Notes under the pieces: generated by a model | Seen by the model: the letters and a program-made list of their open reading frames with translations, nothing else | Databases searched by the model: none | Told to the model about the DNA's origin: nothing | Program-made: the position numbers and the translations under genes | DNA from: Mucilaginibacter phenanthrenivorans | Lineage (GTDB): Bacteria > Bacteroidota > Bacteroidia > Sphingobacteriales > Sphingobacteriaceae | DNA: 64,000 bases | Assembly: GCF_024721155.1 (NCBI RefSeq) | Contig: NZ_JAHVAP010000001.1 | Coordinates: 806,001 to 870,000, forward strand | Direction: 5' to 3' | Shown: positions 8,924 to 17,345 of the stretch, piece by piece | How the letters are laid out: each line of letters begins with the position of its first letter | How positions within the stretch are numbered: the stretch's first letter is position 1

Positions 8924-10240
8924 ATGTTTACTGTTACATCTGAAGATAAAACTAATAGTTCGAGGCCCAGGGTAGTTATTGTTGGTGGTGGATTTGGCGG
9001 CCTTGCCCTGGCTCAAAAATTAAAAAATGCACCGGTTGATATCCTGTTGCTCGACAAACACAATTATCATACATTTCAACCCTTATTGTACCAGGTTGCC
9101 ATAGGATCGATCGAAGCGGATTCAATAGGTTTTCCCATCCGCCGGATCTTTACAAAGCAAAATAATTTCAGCTTTAACCTTGCAGAAGTTCAAAAAGTAA
9201 ACCCCGAAGATAATACGATCTCAACGGATGTAGGAACCATTCATTATGATTACCTGGTTATAGCAACCGGCTCCAACACCAATTTTTTCGGAAATGAGCA
9301 AATTGAGCATTTTGCCATGCCGATGAAAAATATTCCCGAAGCGCTGAATTTGCGCAGCCTGATTCTCCAAAACCTGGAAACAGCTCTGGTTACTACGGAC
9401 ATGCGTGAAAAATTTGCGCTTATGACCTTTGTAGTTGTAGGTGGCGGCCCAACCGGCGTTGAACTTTCCGGTGCCTTAGCCGAGATGCGGCATTTGATCT
9501 TGGGAAAGGATTACCACGGGTTGAGCAAATACGATATGCGGGTTTATTTGGTCGAGGGTAAGGACAGGCTGCTCGCCGCTATGTCACCACAAGCATCTGA
9601 GAAAGCAAAAAAGTTTTTAACAGATGCTGATGTAACCATATTCAATAGTGCACATGTACAAAGTTATGATGGGTTTTATTTAACTATTGATAACGGAAAG
9701 ACTATAAAAACCCGTAACGTTTTATGGGCGGCAGGGGTAAAGGGCGAAGTTCCGGATGGAATCCCGGCTGAAACTATTACCCGCGGAAACCGCATCCAAA
9801 CCGATGAAATCAATAGGGTAAAGGGTTATCAGAATATATTTGCAATTGGTGACGTATCTGCAATAATAACCCCGGAAACACCAAACGGGCACCCGGGAGT
9901 GGCGCCGACGGCGATCCAGCAAGGCCAATGGCTGGCTAAAAATTTGGTCCATTTAATTAAGAATGAGCCGACGAAGCCATTTATCTATAAGGATAAGGGA
10001 TCATTGGCCACCATAGGCCGGAACCAGGCGGTCGCCGATTTGGGTAAACTCCGTTTCCAGGGATTTTTTGCGTGGTTGCTTTGGGGTGTCGTACACTTAA
10101 TGTCTCTTGCTGGGTTTGCGAACAAGGGTATCATATTCTTTAGCTGGTTTCTAAACTATTTTACAAAAAATAGTGATAACAGGCTGATAATACGAAGCTT
10201 TAATACCGAGACCCGGAGAACTAACGAAGCCTCAAAATAG
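8924..10240 (+). CDS. ndh: Type II NADH dehydrogenase (NDH-2)
   Basis: 438 residues. Two dinucleotide-binding folds are visible: FAD site VIVGGGFGGLALAQKL (about 18-33) and NADH site FVVVGGGPTGVELSGAL (about 168-184). Also seen are the LYQVAIGSIEADSI quinone-side segment, the ATG motif VIATGSNT, the second FAD contact NIFAIGDVSAI, and AIQQGQWLAKNL. The C-terminal ~60 residues (FFAWLLWGVVHLMSLAGF) form the amphipathic membrane anchor. The enzyme transfers electrons from NADH to quinone without pumping protons. The antiporter gene follows after 60 nt on the same strand. Confidence 0.93.
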   Translation: MFTVTSEDKTNSSRPRVVIVGGGFGGLALAQKLKNAPVDILLLDKHNYHTFQPLLYQVAIGSIEADSIGFPIRRIFTKQNNFSFNLAEVQKVNPEDNTISTDVGTIHYDYLVIATGSNTNFFGNEQIEHFAMPMKNIPEALNLRSLILQNLETALVTTDMREKFALMTFVVVGGGPTGVELSGALAEMRHLILGKDYHGLSKYDMRVYLVEGKDRLLAAMSPQASEKAKKFLTDADVTIFNSAHVQSYDGFYLTIDNGKTIKTRNVLWAAGVKGEVPDGIPAETITRGNRIQTDEINRVKGYQNIFAIGDVSAIITPETPNGHPGVAPTAIQQGQWLAKNLVHLIKNEPTKPFIYKDKGSLATIGRNQAVADLGKLRFQGFFAWLLWGVVHLMSLAGFANKGIIFFSWFLNYFTKNSDNRLIIRSFNTETRRTNEASK

Positions 10241-10300
10241 AAAACATCCTGTTTTAAAACATTGTTGAGCATTTTACATTACTAAGTAATATATTCAACA

Positions 10301-11551
10301 ATGGGATTATTCCTCATCATTACGCTGTTGATTGTAGTCAGCGCCTTTTATTCGTATGTGAATGCCCGCTTTTTTAAACTGCCGGGCACCATTGGCATTA
10401 TTACAATTGCTATAATAGTTTCGGTAGTCACCATTGCTATCGATAAGCTTGATCCGGCTATCGCAAGTTACCTTACCGTTTTGGCAAAGAACATCAATTT
10501 TTCAGGCGCGGTATTAAATATAATGCTTGGCTTTTTGCTTTTTGCGGGCTCATTCAATTCAAATACAAAGCGATTAAAAAGAGAATTGCGCCCGGTTTTT
10601 GTTTTGAGTACACTGAGTGTTATACTCTCTACGGGTGTTTTTGGCGTTCTTTTTTACTACGGAACGATGTTGTTTAATATCCACATGTCGTTTGTTTATT
10701 GCCTTTTGTTTGGAGCCCTGATCTCACCTACAGACCCTGTAGCGGTCGGGGCTATCATCAAAACTTCAAAACTTCCGGCAAACCTGGCAACTATTATTTC
10801 CGGAGAATCGTTGTTTAACGATGGTGTAGGGCTTGTACTTTTTATAACCATCCTGGAGGCTATAAATTCAGGTGTTGCTAATGTGAACTTTGCACAAACT
10901 GCGATATTATTTGCCAGGGAGGTTTTCGGAGGTATTGGATTAGGATTAATTTTAGGGTTTGTCGCATTCCGGCTAATGAAATCAATTACCGACTTTCAAA
11001 CCATTGTGCTGGTTTCATTATCAGTGGTGATGAGTGTTTCAGTTATTGCAACCTATCTCCATTTATCTATCCCCTTAGCCGTGGTATCCGCCGGATTATT
11101 TATGGGCAACCGGACGATCAATATCGATGAAAAAGAGCGATCACACGAAGCGTTGGAGAAATTCTGGCAACTGATAGATGAAATGCTGAACACCATTCTA
11201 TTTGTGATGATCGGGCTGCAGATGGTTAATCTGCCTTACATAACTAATTACTGGTTAACCGGTGGAATTGCTATTCTGCTCATTTTAATTGCCCGCTGGC
11301 TGAGTATTTTATTGCCACTAACCTTCCTGCGGCGTACGCTAAATGTGAACTATAAAAACATCAATATTTTAACCTGGGCAGGGGTGAGGGGCGGTATTTC
11401 CATTGCGCTGGCACTGTCATTACCAACTAGCCCCTATCGGCATATTATATTATGCGGCAGTTACTTTATAGTGATATTTTCTATTGTAGTGCAGGGGCTT
11501 ACTTTGAATAAATTGATAAATTCTTCATTGAAGGATAAAGAGGCGAATTAA
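10301..11551 (+). CDS. CPA1-type Na+/H+ antiporter
   Basis: 416 residues with about 12 transmembrane helices filling nearly the whole chain. The CPA1 signature is clear: GALISPTDPVAVGAIIK (TM4 unwound segment) and IISGESLFNDGVGLVLF with the ion-binding Asp in the FND motif. Near the C-terminus, TWAGVRGGISIALALSLP is the conserved arginine helix. It exchanges Na+ (or K+) for H+ across the inner membrane. Its position after NDH-2 suggests joint expression. It ends without the long cytosolic tail seen in some family members. Confidence 0.9.
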   Translation: MGLFLIITLLIVVSAFYSYVNARFFKLPGTIGIITIAIIVSVVTIAIDKLDPAIASYLTVLAKNINFSGAVLNIMLGFLLFAGSFNSNTKRLKRELRPVFVLSTLSVILSTGVFGVLFYYGTMLFNIHMSFVYCLLFGALISPTDPVAVGAIIKTSKLPANLATIISGESLFNDGVGLVLFITILEAINSGVANVNFAQTAILFAREVFGGIGLGLILGFVAFRLMKSITDFQTIVLVSLSVVMSVSVIATYLHLSIPLAVVSAGLFMGNRTINIDEKERSHEALEKFWQLIDEMLNTILFVMIGLQMVNLPYITNYWLTGGIAILLILIARWLSILLPLTFLRRTLNVNYKNINILTWAGVRGGISIALALSLPTSPYRHIILCGSYFIVIFSIVVQGLTLNKLINSSLKDKEAN

Positions 11552-11591
11552 TCCATCTCTCACCAGTCTGCAATTCGCTCCATCTGAGCGC

Positions 11592-11722
11592 AATATTGGT
11601 AGAAAAATATAAATAAAGAATTTTCGCTCCGTAGGTGCGTAACAAAATGCGGAGTTACGCACCTACGGAGCGCATTTGCAATTTATTATTTCTTGCTACC
11701 AATATTTGACCCCGATGGGGTC
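11592..11722. repeat. Composite extragenic palindrome (three nested or adjacent hairpins)
   Basis: Outer 11-bp inverted repeat (11592-11602 with 11696-11706, AATATTGGTAG type) encloses a 19-bp perfect stem (11625-11643 with 11654-11672, core CTCCGTAGGTGCG). It is followed immediately by a third hairpin GACCCCGATGGGGTC at 11708-11722. Nested symmetry and lack of coding potential point to a mobile extragenic palindromic element. It also lies between the convergent antiporter and PaiB-like genes and could terminate both. Confidence 0.7.
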
Positions 11723-11742
11723 AGGCGTGCGATAAAAAAAAC

Positions 11743-12354
11743 TTATTTTGCTAATGATTTCATATAATCAGCAATCTCCTTTTCTGTAGTAATGGCTGAT
11801 TTTTCTAAATCTTCAATGATATTCTCCCGTTCCTTTTCAGACCGGTTTTGGCTGAGCTTCTTTTTGGCTTGCAGGTCATCAACAATTATTTGAAAGGCAA
11901 CAATGCCTTTCATCATTTTTTGTTTGTAATCGTCGGTCAAACCCTCGTATCGCTTTAGATAGTCAGCCTCATAATATTGAATGGTTTCTTTTAATAATGC
12001 CGCCTTATTTTCTTCGCCGTTTAACAAAAAGCAATCGCCATAAGCATGTACGGCAAGGTAGTTCCAGGTTGGTACATTTTGCTCTTTCTCGTAGTTTTTG
12101 GGAGAGATATAGGCGTGAGGCTCAGTAAATATTACTAAGGCACGGTTATTTACAATATCGTTTGCTTGTGGGTTCGCTTTTGCAAAATGAGATAATAAAA
12201 TTAACTGGCCGTCAACTTCCTTAATAATAAAAGGTAAATGTGTAGCAGTGGGGATATTATCCTTAACGGTTACTATCGTCGCAAAGCTGTACCGCTTAAT
12301 AAAGTCGATGACTTCCTTATGATTTGGGAACTGGTTAAAGGATGGGATGTACAT
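11743..12354 (-). CDS. PaiB-family FMN-binding protein
   Basis: 203 residues of the PaiB/FMN-binding negative transcriptional regulator family, which has a split-barrel flavin-binding fold. Signatures seen: the opening MYIPSFNQ, FATIVT, ATHLPFII, LLSHFAKANPQ, EPHAYISPKNYE and VPTWNYLAVHAYG. The C-terminal third is helical and charged. PaiB affects protease and sporulation genes in Bacillus, but whether members here bind DNA is not known. It ends 22 nt before argF' in the same direction, so it lies downstream of argF' in a likely bicistronic unit. Confidence 0.85.
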   Translation of the reverse strand: MYIPSFNQFPNHKEVIDFIKRYSFATIVTVKDNIPTATHLPFIIKEVDGQLILLSHFAKANPQANDIVNNRALVIFTEPHAYISPKNYEKEQNVPTWNYLAVHAYGDCFLLNGEENKAALLKETIQYYEADYLKRYEGLTDDYKQKMMKGIVAFQIIVDDLQAKKKLSQNRSEKERENIIEDLEKSAITTEKEIADYMKSLAK

Positions 12355-12375
12355 TTATAGAGTTGGTTAATTAAG

Positions 12376-13326
12376 TTAGTGGTTGGCTTCCAGCATCCTT
12401 TTTAATACCGCTTGAGCGGCCCAAACCCGGTTAGCCGCTTCATGAACTACAATTGAGTGTTTGCCATCCAATATTTCTGATGAGAGCTCAAGATCACGCC
12501 TCACCGGCAGGCAATGCATTACTTTTGCGTCGTTGGTTATCTTTAATCTTTCGTTGGTAAGCATCCAGTCCTCGTTGCCGGGGAAGATCTGCCCGTAGGG
12601 CTCGTAAGCTGACCAGTTTTTCACATATATAAAATCCGCGTCAGCTAAAGCTTCATCCTGGTTGTTGGTAATTTTTGCGCCTTGGGTGAAATCGGTACAA
12701 AGTTCATAACCTTTTGGATGGGCAATGGTAAAATCAACATCAGCCTTGCACATCCATTCGGCAAATGAATTGGGTACTGCCTGCGGTAATGGTTTTATGT
12801 GTGGCGCCCATGTTAAAACAACCTTGGGCTTGCTGCGGGTTTTTAATTCTTCAATGGTGATCAAATCTGCCAGGCTTTGTAATGGGTGACGGGTTGCCGA
12901 TTCCAAACTCACAACTGGTACACCGCAAAACTCTACAAACTTATTGAAGATCATCTCGCCGTAGTCCTCGTCGCGATCCTTCAATCCCGGGAACGAACGT
13001 ACCCCGATAATATCGGCATACTGTCCCATAACAGCGGCTGCTTCGCGGATATGCTCAACGCTGGTGCCATTCATAATCACGTTATCGCGCAATTCCAAGG
13101 CCCAGCCTTCTTTATCCATATTCAGCACCATTACATTCATGCCCAGGTTCAATGCAGCCTTTTGGGTGCTCATTCGGGTACGCAGGCTCGGGTTTAAAAA
13201 TACCAGTGCCATGGTCTTGTTTTCTCCCAGGTCCTTATAAGCGTAAGGGTTTTGTTTAAGATGTAACGCCTCCTTAACAAGTGCGTTTACGTCGGGAACG
13301 TCATTTACAGAGGAAAATAGTTTCAT
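12376..13326 (-). CDS. argF': N-succinyl- (or N-acetyl-) ornithine carbamoyltransferase
   Basis: 316 residues. The carbamoyl-phosphate loop reads FLNPSLRTRMS, the form of SOTC/AOTC enzymes, where ordinary OTC has S-T-R-T-R. Also seen: ATRHPLQSLADLITI, TWAPHIKPLPQAVPNSFAEW, and MHCLPVRRDLE with the catalytic Cys region. It transfers a carbamoyl group to N-acylated ornithine. Residue 90 is Val, at the position recalled as the specificity switch (Pro90 in Bacteroides SOTC, Glu92 in Xanthomonas AOTC), which favours succinylornithine. It is separated from argD by the oppositely oriented VanZ-like gene. Confidence 0.92.
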   Translation of the reverse strand: MKLFSSVNDVPDVNALVKEALHLKQNPYAYKDLGENKTMALVFLNPSLRTRMSTQKAALNLGMNVMVLNMDKEGWALELRDNVIMNGTSVEHIREAAAVMGQYADIIGVRSFPGLKDRDEDYGEMIFNKFVEFCGVPVVSLESATRHPLQSLADLITIEELKTRSKPKVVLTWAPHIKPLPQAVPNSFAEWMCKADVDFTIAHPKGYELCTDFTQGAKITNNQDEALADADFIYVKNWSAYEPYGQIFPGNEDWMLTNERLKITNDAKVMHCLPVRRDLELSSEILDGKHSIVVHEAANRVWAAQAVLKRMLEANH

Positions 13327-13424
13327 GGGTTTTACCTATAATTCTTTCCTTTGAGAAAGAGTATTTTATATTAAATTGTAGCGTATATTCCTATACTTCT
13401 ATCTTTGGTCAACTTTTCAATTCA

Positions 13425-13796
13425 ATGGGTCGACGAACAATTTATATCATCCTTCTTATTTTAGCCTTAGCCTTCACACTTTATGAAGAGCTGCATTTAA
13501 GAAAATACCTATTTGCACATCATAATTATCTTTTGGCAGGGTCTCTTCCCAATTTTTTAGCTGCTGTAATTATGTCCTTTGCTTACATGATTATAAAAAA
13601 TCCATTGCAAAACAACTTAATTATCAAGGGAATCACCGGCCTTGTAAGTGGCCTCATTCTTTATGAATTTGTACAACCGCTAATGCCTCATATGGTTTTT
13701 GATATAAACGACATTTTAGCCTCTATACTTGGCGGCCTAGTCTCTTATGTCATTATTTATTTTATCAACCAATCAATTCCCAGGGCTGCTAATTAA
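13425..13796 (+). CDS. Small VanZ-like integral membrane protein
   Basis: 123 residues from the ATG giving MGRRTIYIILLIL. The open frame extends upstream to 13281 but crosses into the argF' coding region with non-membrane sequence, so the internal start is preferred. Four hydrophobic helices are seen (about 4-18, 36-55, 65-82, 99-116). The D-x-x-D-I-L-A-S-x-L-G-G segment before the last helix resembles VanZ-like proteins. Its stop overlaps the convergent argD stop by 4 nt. It is inserted, in opposite orientation, between argD and argF'. Function unknown. Confidence 0.6.
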   Translation: MGRRTIYIILLILALAFTLYEELHLRKYLFAHHNYLLAGSLPNFLAAVIMSFAYMIIKNPLQNNLIIKGITGLVSGLILYEFVQPLMPHMVFDINDILASILGGLVSYVIIYFINQSIPRAAN

Positions 13797-14917
13797 TTTA
13801 GAATAGCAGCAAATGCCTCTAAAAACCTGTCGGCATGTGCCTTGGTTAAGTTAAGCGCAGGCAGAAGTCTTACCACGTTTGGTTTAGCCTCACCGGTAAA
13901 TATGTTATGCTTGAACAATAGTTCCTTCCGTACATGGGCCAATTCAGCAGGTAGTTCAATACCAATCATCAATCCACGACCCCGAACCTCGGTAACCTGT
14001 TTAAACTTCCTGATTTCCTCAGCCAGGTAAGCCCCAACTTCAGCAGCGTTTTGCATCAGGTTATCCTGCTCCATCACTTCAAGCACTGCCAAACCCGCCG
14101 CACAGGCTAAATGATTACCCCCAAAGGTAGTACCCAGCATACCATAGGCAGGTTGAATTTTTGGCGATATAACGATGCCACCTATGGGGAAGCCGTTACC
14201 CATGCCTTTGGCCATGCTATAAATATCAGCATTAATGCCCGCAAAATCATGCGAGAAAAATTTACCGGTACGACCGTAACCACACTGTACAGAATCCGCT
14301 ATAAATACGGCGTTATTAGCATCGCAAAGTGATCTGATCTTCAGTAAGAAGCTTTCTGGCGCAACCTGGATTCCACCCACGCCCTGGATGCCCTCAATAA
14401 TTACCGAAGATATTTCATTTTCAGCGAACGCTTGCTCCAGCGCCGCCTCATCCTTCCATGGTAAAAATATCACGTTGTCGGTTTCGTTAACAGGGGCAAC
14501 AATCTTAGGATTATCGGTAACAGCAACTGCCAAAGATGTACGTCCATGGAAGGCGCCTTTAAAAGCGATGATCTTCTTTTTGCCATTATAAAAAGACGCC
14601 AGTTTTAGCGCATTCTCATTCGCTTCGGCACCCGAGTTACATAAAAACAATTGATAATCCTCTTTACCGGAAACGTGCCCCAGCTTTTCAGCAAGTTGTT
14701 TTTGTAAGGGAATCTCAATTGAATTTGAATAAAAACCTATCTGGTGAAGCTGATCTTCCAATCGTTTAACATAATGAGGATTTGTGTGACCGATAGATAT
14801 AACGGCGTGACCGCCGTAAAGATCTAAATACTCAGTTCCTTTATCGTCAAAAACAAGACTGCCAACGCCTTTAACAATGTTAATTGGATTGATAGGATAA
14901 ACGTCAAATAGTTTCAT
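13793..14917 (-). CDS. argD: Acetyl-/succinyl-ornithine aminotransferase
   Basis: 374 residues of the class III PLP-dependent aminotransferases. Seen: YLDLYGGHAVISIGHTNPHY, the LCNSGAEANENALKLA loop, FKGAFHGRTSLA, DSVQCGYGRTGKFF and the PLP-lysine site SMAKGMGNGFPIGG. It transaminates the N-acylated glutamate semialdehyde in arginine synthesis. The ATG chosen gives MKLFDVYP. A TTG three codons upstream falls inside a GGGGC palindrome and is not favoured. It follows argC by about 50 nt and belongs to the GNAT-argG-argC-argD run. Confidence 0.93.
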   Translation of the reverse strand: MKLFDVYPINPINIVKGVGSLVFDDKGTEYLDLYGGHAVISIGHTNPHYVKRLEDQLHQIGFYSNSIEIPLQKQLAEKLGHVSGKEDYQLFLCNSGAEANENALKLASFYNGKKKIIAFKGAFHGRTSLAVAVTDNPKIVAPVNETDNVIFLPWKDEAALEQAFAENEISSVIIEGIQGVGGIQVAPESFLLKIRSLCDANNAVFIADSVQCGYGRTGKFFSHDFAGINADIYSMAKGMGNGFPIGGIVISPKIQPAYGMLGTTFGGNHLACAAGLAVLEVMEQDNLMQNAAEVGAYLAEEIRKFKQVTEVRGRGLMIGIELPAELAHVRKELLFKHNIFTGEAKPNVVRLLPALNLTKAHADRFLEAFAAILN

Positions 14918-14919
14918 AT

Positions 14920-14943
14920 GCCCCAAACCCCTAAAGGGGCTTT
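14920..14943. repeat. G/C-rich extragenic palindrome, copy 1 (argC-argD gap)
   Basis: A run of GCCCC, CCCCT and AGGGGC blocks with internal dyad symmetry lies immediately before the argD ATG. It shares sequence with two further copies at 15954-15980 and 16042-16067, so it belongs to a small dispersed family in this cluster. Confidence 0.65.
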
Positions 14944-14966
14944 AAAAAGTTAAATAATAATTTCTT

Positions 14967-16013
14967 CTAAAAGCCGGTGGCTTTTAGTTTTAAACCCGCT
15001 TTCTCATCAAGTCCGAACATCAGATTCATATTTTGCACAGCCTGGCCGGATGCACCTTTGAGCAGATTATCCAAAATACTGATGATCAAAAGCTTATTCC
15101 CGTGCTTTTTAACCTGGATAAAGCATTTATTGGTATTCACAATCTGTTTTAGATCGATGTCGCGACTGGTTACATGCGTGAATGGGTGCGCATCATAATA
15201 TTGATGGTAAAGCTTTAATGCATCGGCTTCTGTTACATCGGTATCAATGTACATCGAGGCAATTATGCCTCTTGTAAAATCACCCCGGTAAGGGATAAAG
15301 TTTATCGGCTCGTCAAATCCTGCCTGCAGTTGTTTTAACGACTGGCCGATCTCGTTTAAATGCTGGTGCTCAAATGCCTTGTAAACCGACAGGTTATCAT
15401 TACGCCAGGTAAAGTGGGTTGTCGCTGATGGGCTTTGTCCTGCACCGGTTGATCCGGTGGTGGCGGTAACATGGACTTCGCTATTCAGCAAACCTTTTGA
15501 TGCAAGCGGAAGTAAACCTAACTGCAAACAGGTAGCAAAGCAACCTGGATTAGCAATGTTTTTGGCTTCTTTTATGGCTTCCCTGTTTAACTCGGGCAAA
15601 CCGTAAATAAACTCCTTAGTTCTTGTTTTATGGCTTGATACATCGTTCTTTAACCTGAAATCCTGGCTCAGATCGATGATCTTAATATTTTCAGGGATGG
15701 GGTTAGCTTCTAAAAACTTCTTCGCATCTCCGTGACCAACACAAAGAAAAAGCACGTCGATATTATAAGCCAACTCGGCTGCGAACTTAAGATCGGTATC
15801 TCCAAACAGATCGGTGTGCACATCATAAACATGGTTGCCGGCATTGCTGCTGCTGTGTACAAACGCGATCTCGACATTTGGATGGTTGATCAGAATGCGC
15901 AGCATCTCGCCGCCGGTGTAACCTGCTCCGCCAACAATGCCTGCTCTTACGATGCCCCCCCCGCCCCCTAAAGGGGAGGCCTGACTGGCATAATCACTAT
16001 TTTGTAAATTCAT
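14967..16013 (-). CDS. argC: N-acetyl-gamma-glutamyl-phosphate reductase with repeat-derived N-terminus
   Basis: 348 residues. The core begins VRAGIVGGAGYTGGEMLRIL (NADP Rossmann loop). The active-site Cys is in NIANPGCFATCLQLGLLPL, and TTGSTGAGQSPS and the RGDFTRGIIASMY segments fit the family. It reduces acyl-glutamyl phosphate to the semialdehyde. The only plausible ATG lies 21 codons before the family's usual start. The extra codons include PLGGGGG, translated from a G/C-rich extragenic palindrome. No alternative ATG, GTG or TTG fits the normal start. Confidence 0.93.
   Translation of the reverse strand: MNLQNSDYASQASPLGGGGGIVRAGIVGGAGYTGGEMLRILINHPNVEIAFVHSSSNAGNHVYDVHTDLFGDTDLKFAAELAYNIDVLFLCVGHGDAKKFLEANPIPENIKIIDLSQDFRLKNDVSSHKTRTKEFIYGLPELNREAIKEAKNIANPGCFATCLQLGLLPLASKGLLNSEVHVTATTGSTGAGQSPSATTHFTWRNDNLSVYKAFEHQHLNEIGQSLKQLQAGFDEPINFIPYRGDFTRGIIASMYIDTDVTEADALKLYHQYYDAHPFTHVTSRDIDLKQIVNTNKCFIQVKKHGNKLLIISILDNLLKGASGQAVQNMNLMFGLDEKAGLKLKATGF
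15954..15980. repeat. G/C-rich palindrome, copy 2, inside the argC coding region
   Basis: C-rich block, CTAAAG centre and GGGG block with the same layout as the copies at 14920 and 16042. On the minus strand it is read as Ser-Pro-Leu-Gly5, adding a flexible N-terminal extension to ArgC. Confidence 0.65.
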
Positions 16014-16034
16014 AACGTCTTTTTTAATAAGAGT

Positions 16035-17249
16035 TTAAATAACTCCCCCTTCAGGGGGCTGGGGGGCATTCACCTTATGATAGATCATTACCTGGTTGCC
16101 AAATATTTTGGAGAACCCTTTAACATCTTCGCCGCTCCATGAGTTATTCATCTCGCCATAGGTGCCAAATTTGTTCGACATCAGATCATGTGCCGACTCG
16201 ATACCTACAATTTGGAAACGGTAAGGATGTAATTGTACAAATACTTTACCGCTAACATTTTGCTGTGTATCTGATAAAAACGCCTCGATGTTGCGCATGA
16301 TAGGATCGTGGAATTGGCCTTCATGCAGCCAGTTGCCATAGAAGGATGATAGCTGATCCTTCCATGAAAGCTGCCATTTAGTTAATACATGTTTCTCCAG
16401 TGTGTGGTGAGCCTTTATAATAACCATTGGTGCTGCAGCTTCAAAGCCTACACGGCCTTTTATGCCGATGATGGTATCACCTACGTGAATATCCCGGCCG
16501 ATACCGTATGGTTGTGCTATAGCCTGCAATGCCTGGATAGCTTTTGTCGGATGATCAAATTTTTCGTCGTCGATGCCGATTAACTCGCCTTTTTCAAATA
16601 CAAGCTCAAGGTTCTTTACTTCTGTCGAGGTTACCTGTGTAGGCCATGCTTCTTCCGGTAAGCCTAAATTAGAGGTAAGGGTTTCTTTGCCGCCAACCGA
16701 TGTTCCCCAAATACCTTTATTGATAGAGTATTTAGCCTTTTCGAAATTCATTTCCACACCATGATCCTTCAGGTACTGGATCTCTTCCTCGCGGCTTAGT
16801 TTTAAATCACGGATAGGGGTGATGATCTGTACTTCCGGAACAAGGATGTTGAAGATCATATCAAAGCGAACCTGGTCGTTACCCGCACCGGTACTGCCGT
16901 GGGCAACAAATTCGGCGCCGATCTCTTTAGCATAATTAGCGATGGCTGTAGCCTGGCTAACCCGCTCCGCACTTACCGAAAGGGGATAAGTGTTGTTTTT
17001 TAATACATTACCATAGATCAAAAAGCGAACGCAGGTATTGTAAAAGTTTTCTGTTTCGTCAACTACGTGGTGAGAGGTAACCCCCATCTTGTACGCGCGT
17101 TCTTCAACTCCCTTTAATTCTTCCTCGCTGAAGCCGCCGGTATTAACAATTACGGAATGAACTTCATAACCTAAGTCCTGTGTTAAATAGATGCAGCAGA
17201 ATGAGGTATCTAATCCGCCGCTATAAGCTAAAACAACCTTTTTTTTCAT
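16035..17249 (-). CDS. argG: Argininosuccinate synthase
   Basis: 404 residues from the ATG giving MKKKVVLAYSGGLDTSF. An upstream GTG would add eight residues and is less likely. Signatures: the ATP-pyrophosphatase loop AYSGGLDTS, HGSTGAGNDQVRF, TSVGGKETLTSN and the IGIKGRVGFEAAAP region. It joins citrulline and aspartate using ATP. The final ~11 residues (NAPQPPEGGVI) are encoded by a G/C-rich extragenic palindrome that has overrun the 3' end of the gene. argC begins 22 nt downstream. Confidence 0.94.
   Translation of the reverse strand: MKKKVVLAYSGGLDTSFCCIYLTQDLGYEVHSVIVNTGGFSEEELKGVEERAYKMGVTSHHVVDETENFYNTCVRFLIYGNVLKNNTYPLSVSAERVSQATAIANYAKEIGAEFVAHGSTGAGNDQVRFDMIFNILVPEVQIITPIRDLKLSREEEIQYLKDHGVEMNFEKAKYSINKGIWGTSVGGKETLTSNLGLPEEAWPTQVTSTEVKNLELVFEKGELIGIDDEKFDHPTKAIQALQAIAQPYGIGRDIHVGDTIIGIKGRVGFEAAAPMVIIKAHHTLEKHVLTKWQLSWKDQLSSFYGNWLHEGQFHDPIMRNIEAFLSDTQQNVSGKVFVQLHPYRFQIVGIESAHDLMSNKFGTYGEMNNSWSGEDVKGFSKIFGNQVMIYHKVNAPQPPEGGVI
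16042..16067. repeat. G/C-rich palindrome, copy 3, at the argG stop
   Basis: The CCCCCTTCAGGGGGC core followed by a GGGGGGC run overlaps the argG 3' end and supplies its last codons. It is the same family as the two copies near argC and argD. Confidence 0.65.
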
Positions 17250-17266
17250 CGATGTGTATTTATGTT

Positions 17267-17345
17267 GAGACACAATATTTTGTGTCTCTTGTAGTTCGTT
17301 TATTTATTCTTTGTATTCAAAGACACAAAGTACTGCGTCTCTACG
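17267..17345. repeat. Paired GAGACAC/GTGTCTC hairpins between argG and GNAT gene
   Basis: A 9-bp perfect stem (17267-17275 with 17280-17288, 4-nt loop) is followed by a related, imperfect AGACACAAAG-TACTGCGTCT hairpin that reaches the stop of the GNAT gene. It is an extragenic palindrome family member and could attenuate transcription between the first two genes of the arginine operon. Confidence 0.55.

Noticed and set aside
8724..8975. 84-codon plus-strand open frame before ndh
   Set aside because: Its composition is low-complexity and hydrophobic, it overlaps the ndh start in another frame, and no ribosome site or motif is seen.
13787..13799. Another CTAA-n5-TTAG match (CTAATTAATTTAG)
   Set aside because: It spans the convergent stops of the VanZ-like and argD genes, lacks the TG and TA flanks and has no promoter role, so it is a chance match.
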